Origin: an uncultured Cytophagales bacterium
GTDB lineage: Bacteria > Bacteroidota > Bacteroidia > Cytophagales > Thermonemataceae
Assembly: GCA_937911505.1 (NCBI GenBank)
Contig: CALEMF010000017.1
Span: 1-64,000 of the forward strand
Length of the DNA: 64,000 nucleotides
Reading direction: 5' to 3'
A program made the position numbers and the translations under genes. Below are positions 8,705-18,363 of the stretch, piece after piece. How positions within the stretch are numbered: the first letter of the stretch is position 1; each line of letters begins with the position of its first letter. The notes under the pieces were generated by a model. That model ran no database searches, had not been told where the DNA came from, and worked only from the letters and a program-made list of their open reading frames with translations.

Positions 8705-10363
8705 TTATGGGTTACTCAATACTTTTTTGTAGCGATCAGCATCACTGAGAAGTTCAATAGCCTCTCGAATCTCTTGGTCATCATCAAAATTAGCTTCTAC
8801 AGCACCTTTCTCATAATAATAACGAATGGCTATTTCTCTTTCTAAGGCTTCTCTAACTTCTTCCTTAAAAGTAGAAAGATCAGCTTCTTTATTATGGTAG
8901 ATACGCTTTTTCAGGTGATCGATTTCTGTGGAGATCGCGTCGTAGTATTTCTCTTCTTTAGCTACCTCTACGATTTCCTCTAGACTTTTCTCAGAACCTG
9001 TTACATAATCATAATCCTTCCCTTCTAGCCAACTGACAAAGGCTTGGTATTCTGCATCTGTGAGTTGGAAAGTCTTTGCATCTGCAATAGAAGGCTTTTT
9101 AGAAGCATACAAATTAGCATAGTCAAAGATAAATCCTTTCTTTATGAGACTTTTAGTAATAGGTGCTAGCATGTCTTGCTCTAGAATAATATCAGGCTCT
9201 AGCCCTGCTCCATCATACACCTTGCGTCCTAACTTAGTTCTGAATGTTCTACGTAGAGAATCTGGAATACGGGCAGCATTACCCAACTCATCCTTATTGC
9301 TATAGTCTAGTGCCTGTATACAACGCCCACTAGGAATGTAATACTTGGCGGTTGTTACTTTAAGCTGTGAATTGTAAGAAAGTGGTCTAGTAGCTTGTAC
9401 AAGTCCTTTCCCGAAGCTACGCTGTCCAATCAGCACTCCTCGGTCGTAGTCTTGTAAGACACCCGAGACAATCTCGGCAGCGGAAGCACTTCTATTGTTA
9501 GTGAGAATAGCCAAGGGAATTTTAGTATCAATAGGCTGATTAAGTGCTCTGTAAGTTCTATTCCATTCCTTTATTTTTCCTTTTGTACTTACTACTTCCA
9601 GCTCTTTAGGAATAAAAATATTACAGATATTTACCGCTTCGTTAAGAAGGCCACCAGGGTTACCTCTTAAATCCAGTATAATGCTTTTTGCTCCCTTTCC
9701 TTTCAAAGTACTTAGGGCTTGTTTTACTTCTTGAGAAGCGTTGGAAGTAAAATCTGACAACTGAATGTAACCAATGTCTGACGTTACCATACCAAAGTAA
9801 GGCACGTTATTTATTTTTACCTTTACTCGTTTAGTTTCTATCTCTTGCGTGGTCGTTTCACCATACTTTTTTACCAAAAGCTTGATATTTGTATTAACCT
9901 GTCCTTTTAACAGCTTACTGATCTCTGTATAGCTCTTGCCTTTCAGAGGTACTTCATCAACTGCTACAATCTCATCACCTACGCTTAGACCAGCCTTGAT
10001 AGCAGGTGCATCCTCGTAAGGCATCGTAACGACCACTTTGTCGTGATGTTTCCTAAAGGTAACACCAATGCCTCCGTACTCACCAGTAGTCATGGTACGG
10101 TAATCTTCTATACGATCTTCTGAAATATAGTTGGTGTAGGGATCAAGCGATTTAAGCATGGCATCGATGCCTGTTTGCATCAAGGTGCTAGGGTTTACCT
10201 CGTCTACATAGTAAGTGTTGACCTCCTTGTACAAGGTAGCAAAAATGTCTAGATTTTTGGCGATTTCAAAGGCATTATCGTTAGGGTCTGGCTTAAAGGC
10301 CCATAGGCTTACTGCAAGACCGCCTGTTAAAAGTAGCAATAGACTTTTGATACGTTTCGACAT
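8705..10363 (-). CDS. S41 carboxy-terminal processing peptidase
   Basis: 552 residues. N-terminal membrane anchor or signal (LLLLLTGGLAVSLWAF), a PDZ domain (about residues 85-165, starting near YGGIGV) and the S41 catalytic domain. The Ser/Lys dyad is visible as Ser294 in SASAAEI and Lys319 in RSFGKGLVQ. The C-terminal 150 residues form a helical extension found in Bacteroidota members. Such enzymes degrade or trim periplasmic proteins by their C-termini. It lies downstream of rpmH-rnpA, an order I recall from other Bacteroidota. Confidence 0.93.
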   Translation of the reverse strand: MSKRIKSLLLLLTGGLAVSLWAFKPDPNDNAFEIAKNLDIFATLYKEVNTYYVDEVNPSTLMQTGIDAMLKSLDPYTNYISEDRIEDYRTMTTGEYGGIGVTFRKHHDKVVVTMPYEDAPAIKAGLSVGDEIVAVDEVPLKGKSYTEISKLLKGQVNTNIKLLVKKYGETTTQEIETKRVKVKINNVPYFGMVTSDIGYIQLSDFTSNASQEVKQALSTLKGKGAKSIILDLRGNPGGLLNEAVNICNIFIPKELEVVSTKGKIKEWNRTYRALNQPIDTKIPLAILTNNRSASAAEIVSGVLQDYDRGVLIGQRSFGKGLVQATRPLSYNSQLKVTTAKYYIPSGRCIQALDYSNKDELGNAARIPDSLRRTFRTKLGRKVYDGAGLEPDIILEQDMLAPITKSLIKKGFIFDYANLYASKKPSIADAKTFQLTDAEYQAFVSWLEGKDYDYVTGSEKSLEEIVEVAKEEKYYDAISTEIDHLKKRIYHNKEADLSTFKEEVREALEREIAIRYYYEKGAVEANFDDDQEIREAIELLSDADRYKKVLSNP

Positions 10364-10499
10364 AGTTATGAAGTTGTTTTACTACGATGATAATGAATTT
10401 CGATAGCGGATAGTTTCTAATATACTAAAAAAGTACTTATTTACTTCTTAAAGCGAAGAAAACTTATATCATTTTATGCTTTAAAAAGGAATAAGTATG

Positions 10500-10814
10500 C
10501 TACTCCCTAGAGGTAAAGATAATCGCGAGTGTAGTAGGCAAGAAGCGGTCGTTGTAGTAGGTGGCCTTATTACGGCGGTAAATTTCTTTCAGGCGTCGTC
10601 GAAGGAGGTTACGATCTACCGCTTTACGCTGAAATTTTTTAGGAACTGAAAAGAGAACCTGTGGATAGGAAAGAGGAGGGAGCCCCTTACCTCTAAAAAT
10701 AAGCTTAAAGGGATATAAGTAAAAAGAGGAACTGTCTTTAGAAAACAGTTCCTGAATATCTTTCTTACTATGGAGTATCTCTGATTTGGGTAGTTTCTGG
10801 TTGGGTTTCAACAA
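10500..10814 (-). CDS. rnpA: Ribonuclease P protein component, shortened C-terminus
   Basis: 104 residues from a TTG start; an in-frame stop lies just upstream, so no longer start is possible. It binds RNase P RNA and helps mature tRNA 5' ends. The RNR motif (VDRNLLRRRLKEIYRR) and the N-terminal KSEILHSKKDI substrate-binding region are clear. The family normally continues past the last beta strand (here AIIFTSRE) into a C-terminal helix. Here a TAG intervenes, and the following in-frame codons (HTYSFLKHKMI, then TAA) look like that missing helix. So the gene may carry a recent nonsense change or a sequence error, or the short form is functional. It is 20 bp downstream of rpmH. Confidence 0.9.
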   Translation of the reverse strand: MLKPNQKLPKSEILHSKKDIQELFSKDSSSFYLYPFKLIFRGKGLPPLSYPQVLFSVPKKFQRKAVDRNLLRRRLKEIYRRNKATYYNDRFLPTTLAIIFTSRE

Positions 10815-10834
10815 GGATAAAGGCTATGGCAGGT

Positions 10835-10993
10835 TTAGGCCTTGTGTCTTCTCTCACTAGAAACTGTCAACTTCTTTCTTCCTTTTGCTCTTCTTCTAGC
10901 TAGCAACTTTCTACCATTACTACTGCTCATCTTAGAGCGAAAACCATGCTTGTTTCTACGCTTTCTATTAGAAGGCTGATATGTTCTTTTCAT
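10835..10993 (-). CDS. rpmH: 50S ribosomal protein L34
   Basis: 52 residues, [18 protein letters not shown] and then an arginine/lysine-rich tail, unmistakable L34. It is read leftward from the ATG at 10993 and is immediately followed by rnpA, the usual bacterial pair. L34 is a small basic subunit of the large ribosomal subunit. dnaA and oriC, often near this pair elsewhere, are not visible here. Confidence 0.97.
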   Translation of the reverse strand: MKRTYQPSNRKRRNKHGFRSKMSSSNGRKLLARRRAKGRKKLTVSSERRHKA

Positions 10994-11173
10994 GATACAA
11001 TTCTGTTATTGTTCTTTTAAAGGATTGCAAATGTATGAGTTTTGAACTTATTATCAAAGCATTCTACCTACAAATTCTCTGTTTGGCGTACTAGATTAAA
11101 ATAAAGTAAAAAAACGAACCACTTGTTAATAATAATTTAACCTATAAAGGAATACCTGTAATGGCATACCATA

Positions 11174-11181
11174 TAAATTTG
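11174..11181 (+). promoter_or_regulatory. Candidate Bacteroidota -7 box (TAAATTTG)
   Basis: The element fits the TAnnTTTG -7 consensus and lies 33 bp before the TonB receptor ATG. A good TTG -33 partner at 19-20 bp upstream is missing, so this is a weak call. Confidence 0.3.
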
Positions 11182-11214
11182 CACCGATAAACAAACAAAT
11201 AAAACATCGAAAAG

Positions 11215-14200
11215 ATGAAACATCTGTATCTTTTATTACTTATTTTCCTGACGGCGGGGCTGTACACAGCTTCTGCTCAAGGAATTACTACCTCTTCTAT
11301 GACAGGGGTAGTAACCAACGACAAGGGGGAAACCTTGCCCGGTGCAACGGTATCCGCAAAACACCAACCTACAGGCAAGGAATATGGTGTAGTAACCAAC
11401 GAGAAAGGAATCTTTTACATTCGTAACATGAATGTTGGGGGCCCTTACGTGATTGATGTCAATTTCGTAGGTTATCGCTCCTTCAAGCTTAGTGAAGTTT
11501 ACTTACAATTAGGACAAGAGTTCAAGGTAACTGCTGAACTTAGCGAAGACGCTGTCCAATTGGAGGGGGTAGACATTATCGCTGATCAAGACGATATTTT
11601 TGACGGCAACCGTATGGGTGCTAAAACGGTAATTAGCGGTGAGGTAATCCAAGACATTGCGCCTACCGCCTCTCGTAACTTGACAGACTACTTGCGCTAC
11701 ACACCTCAGGCAGGTTTGGTAGAAACAGGTGACGGTCCTGCGATCTCTTTCTTAGGACAGAACAACCGTTTCAACTCTATTTTTATCGATGGTGCTGTAA
11801 ACAACGACGTGTTCGGTTTGGCAGGTAGTGGAACCAACGGTGGGCAGTCAGGCATTCAGCCTATAAGCCCTGATGCTTTTGAGCAATTAAGTGTATCGCT
11901 CTCTCCTTATGATGTAACTATTGGTGGTTTTACAGGTGGTGGTATCAACGCTGTTACCCGTAGTGGTACCAATAATATTGAGGGGTCAGCCTATTACTTC
12001 TTTAGAAACCAAGGATTGGCAGGACGTACCCCTACTGACAACGAGGATTTTGATCGTCAGCGGTTGAGTGACTTTACTGCACAAACGGTAGGTTTCCGTG
12101 TGGGTGGTCCTATTATTAAAGACAAGCTCTTCTTCTTCTTAAACGGAGAAATCCAAAGAGACGAAATCGCTCAGCCTTTTGACGAAAGCAGCTACAGAGG
12201 AGATGCTACACCTGCTGAATTAGATAACTTACGCCAAACGGTTATTGATCGTTATGACTATGATCCAGGTGGGTTCCGCGATAACACACGTGAGCAAAAT
12301 GGTAATAAGATATTTGCCAAGCTGAATTGGAACATCAACAATAACCATCAAATCAGCTTACGACATAGTTATTCGTATGCTGAGTAGACGGAAGCCAAAC
12401 AGAGTTCAGCATTGATAATTAACAACTTTTACTTTGAAGAGTCTTTCCCTAGTTCTACTAACTCTACTGCATTAGAGTGGAACTATAACAGCCAAAATAT
12501 CTCCAATAAGTTTATTTTAGGCTATACGGCTGTTCGTGATGACAGGAATATTACAGGTGATCCTTTTCCCTTTGTGAGAATTCAAGACGGTGAGAACGAA
12601 CAAATTAGCTTTGGTTCAGAAAGATTCTCTACTGGAAACGAGTTGAACCAAGATGTGATTACCCTCACCAACAACTTCTCTATCTTTAAAGGGCGTCATA
12701 CCATTACTTTTGGTACGCATAATGAATTTTACAGTATATATAATTTATTCGTTCGCGAGAACTTCGGTTTTTACGAATATAATAGCATAGATGACTTTTT
12801 GAATGATGCAGGGCCAGCCGAATTTAGTAGAACATATGTGATTAATGGTGGCTTTGATGATGCTGTAGGTGATGACGCTACCAACGCAGCGGCTGAGTTC
12901 AATGTGTTACAGACAGGTTGGTATGTACAGGACGAATTCCAAGTGAATAGTCGTTTAAAGATAACTGGAGGTTTACGCATTGATATTCCTATTTTCTTAG
13001 ATGAACCTCAAGTAAACGATGACTTCAATCAAAACACGTTACCACTGCTTAGAGCAGAGTGGGGTGATTTAGACGGAGCAGAAAGTGGTAATATGCCTTC
13101 TGGTACAGTCCTTTTCTCCCCTAAAGTAGGCTTTAATTACGACCTCACGGGTGATAGAAGTGTACAGCTTAGAGGAGGAATGGGTATCTTTACGGGACGT
13201 ATTCCTTTTGTATGGCCAGGTGGTGCTTACACCAACAACGGGGTGTTCTTAGCAAGTATCCAAGTGGAAAATCCAACACTAACTTCTAATGGTGAACCTT
13301 TACCTTTTAATCCTAACCCTCAGAACTATAATGGTAACGACATCGTAGGAGCAGGCGCTTCACCAAGTCAAATTGACTTGTTTACTGAAGACTTTAGATT
13401 TCCTCAGGTATTCCGTACTAGTTTAGCTGTGGATTGGAAATTACCTCTAGGCTTGGTAGGTACAGTAGAAGGTATTTATACAACCAACATCAATGCGGTA
13501 TACTATCGTAACTTAAACGTAGAGCGACCTATTAATACTTTACAAACTAACTACGACGACTACCGCCCTATATATGAAGGGAACAAAGTAGATGATAATT
13601 ATGATCGTGTGATATGGGCCGACAATACCAACGAAGGATATACCTACAACATTACAGGTTCGGTACAGAAGCCTTTCACTAACAACTGGATTGCTGGGGC
13701 TTCTTATACCTTTGGAAGAGCGATGTCACTGAACGACGGTACTTCTTCTCAGAACTCTTCTAACTGGCGTCGTGTAGAATCTACTGACAAGAACAACCTA
13801 GAACTAGGTTTCTCTGACTTTGACTTAGGTTCTCGTATCAATGTATATGCTGGGTATCGCTTTAAGTACAGCGATAATGCCTCTACTGTACTTTCTGTAT
13901 TTTACAATGGTCAGTCTGGTGATCGCTTCTCCTATACGTATGCAGGCGCTGTTGCTGGAAACGATCAATCAGGATTTAATGAGCGTACTCAATATCAATT
14001 GATTTATGTACCTGAAAATCGTAGCCAAATCAACTTAATACCTATTACAGATGATTTTGGTAGGGTAGTAGCTACGACAGATGAGCAGTGGGAAGCATTA
14101 GATCGGTTTATCGAGGATGATCCTTACCTAAGCAAATATCGTGGTCAGGTGGCGCCTCGTAATGCGGGCCGTACGCCTTTTGAGCATATTATTGATGTGA

Positions 14201-14490
14201 AGCTCTTACAAGAGTTTACAATTAATGCAGGAGGAAAAGAGAATAAGTTACAGATTGGTATTGATATCTTTAACTTTACTAACTTCCTAAATCAGGATTG
14301 GGGTAGAAGACGTTTCATCTCCCGTTACCGTTTGATCGACTTTGCAGGGTATCGTTCTGGTACTAATATTCCTCAGTTCCAGTTTGATCCAAGCAACGAT
14401 GATATAGATGACTTTGCGGCAATCGATGATTCAGGAATCAACAGTAGCCGTTGGCAAGCACAGCTAAGTGTACGTTATATTTTCCGATAG
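11215..14490 (+). pseudogene. Oar-like TonB-dependent receptor interrupted by one in-frame TAG
   Basis: One continuous frame of 1092 codons is broken only at 12385-12387 by TAG. Before it: signal peptide (MKHLYLLLLIF to ASAQ), a carboxypeptidase-regulatory-like domain (residues 28-105, with TGVVTNDKGE and PGATV), then the plug domain. After it, eight in-frame codons lead to a TTG and about 690 residues of barrel ending in SVRYIFR, a normal outer-membrane C-terminus. Full-length homologs of the Oar type import or bind large substrates using TonB energy. No SusD partner is adjacent. A CAG-to-TAG change, a sequencing error or stop readthrough could each explain it; the first half alone could not form a barrel. 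Confidence 0.85.
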
Positions 14491-14511
14491 GAAAGTAGAA
14501 TATTGTATACC

Positions 14512-14546
14512 AAAAAAAAGCCCACTCTAAAAGAGCGGGCTTTTTT
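14512..14546 (+). terminator. Rho-independent terminator
   Basis: A hairpin pairs AAAAAAGCCC-A-CTC with GAG-C-GGGCTTTTTT around an A-rich loop and is followed by a T run, 21 bp after the TonB receptor stop. Confidence 0.85.
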
Positions 14547-14741
14547 GATAACAATTAAACAACATAAACAAACAAAATTATATCTCTTTATTGGGAATAT
14601 ATATCTATTCTAAACCAAAAAACATTTGAAAAGCCATGTTTCAAGTTTTGTGCCAATATCAGCTAGATAATTTTGTCATGTAATTTTAAAGCTTATTTTC
14701 ACGTTAAAGTTAAGACACACTATTAATAACTTTTATATTCT

Positions 14742-16913
14742 ATGCACAAAACGATACAAATACTCCTTATTATAACATTATGTTTAACTACTTCCGTTCA
14801 GGCGCAGCGTAAGAAAGTAGTAAGCCTTGAAGATATTTGGCAGCGCTACACCTTTTATCCAAAGAGTGTTGAGCTTCCTAATTGGATGTATGACGGACAA
14901 TACTACACTGCCTTACTCGATAATGAGGTGATACAGTATGAAGTAGTGACCAACCAGCCTGTCAAAACGCTGGTAGCTAAAGAACGAGTAGGAGACCTCA
15001 AAATAGCCGCTTATGAGCTGAATCGTACAGAAGACCAATTGATTTTACAAGGTAATGTAACGCCTATTTATCGGCGCTCTTTCAAAGCAGACTATTATGT
15101 ATTCGATACGAAAAGCGAGCAACTTACGCAGATTTCCAAAAATGGGAAAGTGTCCTATGTTACTTTATCGCCTGATGGTCAGCAAGTAGCCTATGTACGA
15201 GATAATAATCTCTTCTTGATGAACCTCAAAGACCAGCAAGAGATTACTATTACCAAAGATGGAAAGCTGAACGAAATTATCAACGGAAGTACCGATTGGG
15301 TATACGAAGAAGAGTTTGGCTTTGCAAAAGCGTTTTTCTGGTCGTCTGATAGTAAAAAAGTTGCCTACTATCGCTTTGATGAAAGCGCAGTGAAAGAGTA
15401 CAATATGCAAGTGTGGGATGCATTGTATCCTACCGATTATCGTTTCAAATATCCCAAAGCAGGAGAGGAGAACGCCTCAGTAGAAATTTGGGTGTATGAT
15501 ATAACAACCAAAAACTCTCAAAAAATGGACATAGGTAGCGAGCAAGATATTTATATTCCTCGTGTGCAGTGGACAAAAGATGCCAATCTACTATCAATCC
15601 GTCGGATGAACCGCTTACAAAACCAGCTTGATTTACTCCATGCAGATGTACGTACTGGTAAAGCAACAACTGTATTGACAGAAAATAGTAAAGCTTATGT
15701 AGATGTAGAGTTTACCGATGATTTGACCTACCTCGAAAAAGGTAAACAATTTATCCACGCCAGTGAAAAGTCGGGTTATAAACACCTTTATCTTTATAAT
15801 CTGTCTGGGAAAATGATCCGACCGATTACAACTGGGAATTGGGAAGTAAGCGAAATTGCAGGCATTGACGAAAAGAAGCAACTGATTTACTTTACAGCCA
15901 CGAAAGAGAGTCCCTTAGAGCGTCATTTATATGTAGTTCCTTTTAAAGGAGGAACAGTTAAGAAGCTTTCTCAAGTAAAGGGCACCCATAGTATTAATAT
16001 GAGTAAAGACCAGCAATACTATATAGACGCACATAGTACTGCCAACACGCCCCCTGTCACATCGCTACGAAGTGCCAAAGATGGAAAGCTGATAAAAGTA
16101 CTAGAAGAGAACAAAGCGATTCAGGAAAAAATGGGTAGCTACCAAATCACACCAAAGACCTTCCTTACGATTGATAACAAAGAAGGAACTGCACTTAACG
16201 CTTGGATGATAAAACCCGCTGATTTCGACGAAAATAAAAAGTACCCTGTACTCATGTTTGTGTATGGTGGGCCAGGTTCTCAACAAGTACTCGATAGCTG
16301 GGATACCTTCAATTACTTTTGGTATCAACACCTAGCAGCACAGGGTTATGTTGTAGCCTGTGTAGATAATAGAGGAACTGGTGGAAGAGGGGCAGCCTTT
16401 AGGCAAGCGACTTATAAGCAATTAGGAAAATTAGAAACGGAAGATCAAATAGCAGCGGCTGAGTATCTGGCAGGATTAGATTATGTAGACGAGGAAAGAA
16501 TGGGTATTTGGGGGTGGAGCTACGGAGGCTATATGGCAGCACTTTGTATTACCAAAGGAGCAGAGGTGTTCAAAACGGCTATTTCTGTAGCACCAGTAGT
16601 GAGCTGGCGCTTTTATGATACTATCTATACAGAACGTTATTTACAACGCCCACAAGATAACCCCGAGGGATATGATGACAACTCTCCCTTAAACCACGCT
16701 GAAAAGCTGAAGGGGAACTACTTACTGGTACACGGCACAGGTGATGACAATGTACACTTCCAAAACGCGGTGGTGCTACAAGATGCACTTATCAAAGCGA
16801 ACAAGCAGTTCGAGAGTTTTTATTATCCCAATAAAAATCACGGTATTTATGGGGGGAATACACGCTTACATCTGTATCAACTGATGACTGATTTTTTGAA
16901 AAGGAAGCTATAA
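14742..16913 (+). CDS. Dipeptidyl peptidase IV (S9B family)
   Basis: 723 residues with a signal peptide (IQILLIITLCL to VQAQ). It removes X-Pro dipeptides from peptide N-termini, probably in the periplasm. The eight-bladed propeller comes first and contains the double-glutamate motif DWVYEEEFG that holds the substrate N-terminus. The alpha/beta hydrolase domain follows, with nucleophile Ser593 in GWSYGG, the acid in GTGDDNVHF and His in KNHGIYGG. Length matches the family. It stands alone between a terminator and a convergent gene. Confidence 0.95.
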   Translation: MHKTIQILLIITLCLTTSVQAQRKKVVSLEDIWQRYTFYPKSVELPNWMYDGQYYTALLDNEVIQYEVVTNQPVKTLVAKERVGDLKIAAYELNRTEDQLILQGNVTPIYRRSFKADYYVFDTKSEQLTQISKNGKVSYVTLSPDGQQVAYVRDNNLFLMNLKDQQEITITKDGKLNEIINGSTDWVYEEEFGFAKAFFWSSDSKKVAYYRFDESAVKEYNMQVWDALYPTDYRFKYPKAGEENASVEIWVYDITTKNSQKMDIGSEQDIYIPRVQWTKDANLLSIRRMNRLQNQLDLLHADVRTGKATTVLTENSKAYVDVEFTDDLTYLEKGKQFIHASEKSGYKHLYLYNLSGKMIRPITTGNWEVSEIAGIDEKKQLIYFTATKESPLERHLYVVPFKGGTVKKLSQVKGTHSINMSKDQQYYIDAHSTANTPPVTSLRSAKDGKLIKVLEENKAIQEKMGSYQITPKTFLTIDNKEGTALNAWMIKPADFDENKKYPVLMFVYGGPGSQQVLDSWDTFNYFWYQHLAAQGYVVACVDNRGTGGRGAAFRQATYKQLGKLETEDQIAAAEYLAGLDYVDEERMGIWGWSYGGYMAALCITKGAEVFKTAISVAPVVSWRFYDTIYTERYLQRPQDNPEGYDDNSPLNHAEKLKGNYLLVHGTGDDNVHFQNAVVLQDALIKANKQFESFYYPNKNHGIYGGNTRLHLYQLMTDFLKRKL

Positions 16914-16951
16914 AAGTATTATTTCACACTATGAACGCGAGATGAGTGCAA

Positions 16952-16994
16952 TGCCAAGAAGCGACTGTTTTAATAGTTACTTCTTGGTGTTTTG
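16952..16994 (+). terminator. Terminator hairpin
   Basis: CCAAGAAG (16954-16961) pairs with CTTCTTGG (16980-16987), with a further ACT/AGT pairing inside, followed by TGTTTTG. It is placed to end the dipeptidyl peptidase transcript. Confidence 0.7.
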
Positions 16995-17030
16995 TCATAA
17001 TGGCTATTATCCACCAACCTTACCCATCAC

Positions 17031-18158
17031 TTAAAATTGTGGTAAAATTCTCTTTTGCCGATTAATGGGTACATCTAATAGGTAGTTGATATACACACCA
17101 AAGCTGTATTCAAGTAGGTCGTTGTCCAGATCGTAGTAAGGCTCTGCTCTAGCAGTAAGGTAGCATCTCGGTATCAGTTCAAAATCTTTAAGCCATCTAA
17201 AAATAAGGAGGTTTCTTTGTGGTTCGATTGTTCCTCCCATCCTTGCTTCCGAACTGTATAAGTCTCCACCAAGTAGATTAATAAAGTCGTTACCACGCCA
17301 GTAGCTCGTCATCCAGTCACCCCATTTCGTATGGAGAGTTCCATTAAGATAAAGTCCAGCACCTTGACTGAAGGTCAATGAATCACTATCTACTGTAAAA
17401 AGTAGTGCATAGTGTTCCATACTTAGTCCCTTTAAAAATCTTGCATTGGCATTAACGAGACGTGTTTGAAAGCCTAGTGCGTGATTTTGTGTAGTATAAA
17501 TGGGTAGGTTACTCTGACTGCTTTGCTCACCGCGATGCAAGAGACTACTTTGTAAAATAAGTTTTGACTGAAAACGACTCTTCGGATTCATCAAATAGTG
17601 AAAGTACCAAGCTCCTTCAATTTCCTCTTGCTCATTACGGTTTCTTTGAATGGTTCTTCGCCAATTAGTCCAGACATCAGCCTTAAAGCGCTCACTTTTA
17701 TATAAAAACTGTATACCTTGCTCTATTCTATCATCAATAACTCGCTCAAAGTCATACAGGGGTTCAATTAACCTATGTTGTAAGTTACCCTCCAAAGTAC
17801 CGAACACTAGCCTGAAGTGCTTCTTTTGATATTTGAGTGTAAAGATTGGCTCCGTTTCTGCGAAAGTACTTTCACCAAAATCTTGCCTCATAAATAGCCC
17901 CGCCTCGATGAGTAAGTTAGGTGAAGGTTGGTAAGTAACTTTGGGTTGAAGTTGTTGCCCAAAGAGTGTGTAACCATCTGCAATGCCATCAAAGTACTCG
18001 TTATTTTTAAGGTAGCCAAGGTAGCCTAGTTGAAAACGTATCCGTCCCGTTTGACTGGAGTCTACCGAAATGGGCCACTCAAAGGCTTGGTTATTAAGTT
18101 GAGAGAAGACTTGTATATGTATAGTAATGAAGGTCAATAAGCAATAGACAGTCTTCAT
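17031..18158 (-). CDS. Putative outer-membrane porin-like protein
   Basis: 375 residues with a signal peptide ending near VFSQ. The body consists of alternating-strand segments rich in Y, F and W with short polar turns, for example LIEAGLFMRQDF and FTLKYQKKHFRLVFG, suggesting a beta-barrel. The C-terminus (FGVYINYLLDVPINRQ plus a short tail) is strand-like. No named family recognised. It is downstream of the type IX cargo gene but separated by a hairpin, so probably transcribed alone. Confidence 0.65.
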   Translation of the reverse strand: MKTVYCLLTFITIHIQVFSQLNNQAFEWPISVDSSQTGRIRFQLGYLGYLKNNEYFDGIADGYTLFGQQLQPKVTYQPSPNLLIEAGLFMRQDFGESTFAETEPIFTLKYQKKHFRLVFGTLEGNLQHRLIEPLYDFERVIDDRIEQGIQFLYKSERFKADVWTNWRRTIQRNRNEQEEIEGAWYFHYLMNPKSRFQSKLILQSSLLHRGEQSSQSNLPIYTTQNHALGFQTRLVNANARFLKGLSMEHYALLFTVDSDSLTFSQGAGLYLNGTLHTKWGDWMTSYWRGNDFINLLGGDLYSSEARMGGTIEPQRNLLIFRWLKDFELIPRCYLTARAEPYYDLDNDLLEYSFGVYINYLLDVPINRQKRILPQF

Positions 18159-18303
18159 AGAAAAGCAGCTTTTGGTTGAATGGCAAATATATAATACCTA
18201 ATGGAGAGATTTTATATAAATGTGTGTTTATTCCTCTTGATTACTGTATTTATAGTGAGCCAATGCTTTAATAGGTCATTGTAGTAGCAATTATTATATA
18301 CCA

Positions 18304-18332
18304 AGAAGCCACTACATATTGTAGTGGCTTCT
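18304..18332 (-). terminator. Perfect 13-bp hairpin
   Basis: AGAAGCCACTACA and TGTAGTGGCTTCT enclose a 3-nt loop just after the type IX cargo gene. There is no strong U tract, so termination is likely but not certain. Confidence 0.65.
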
Positions 18333-18363
18333 GACTTGATTTTTATAATGTAGTAATGCTATA

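Noticed and set aside
10500-12387. TAG used as a sense codon in this organism
   Set aside because: Several complete genes with conserved ends stop at TAG (nrdB, sodA, arsM, bshA), so general reassignment does not fit.
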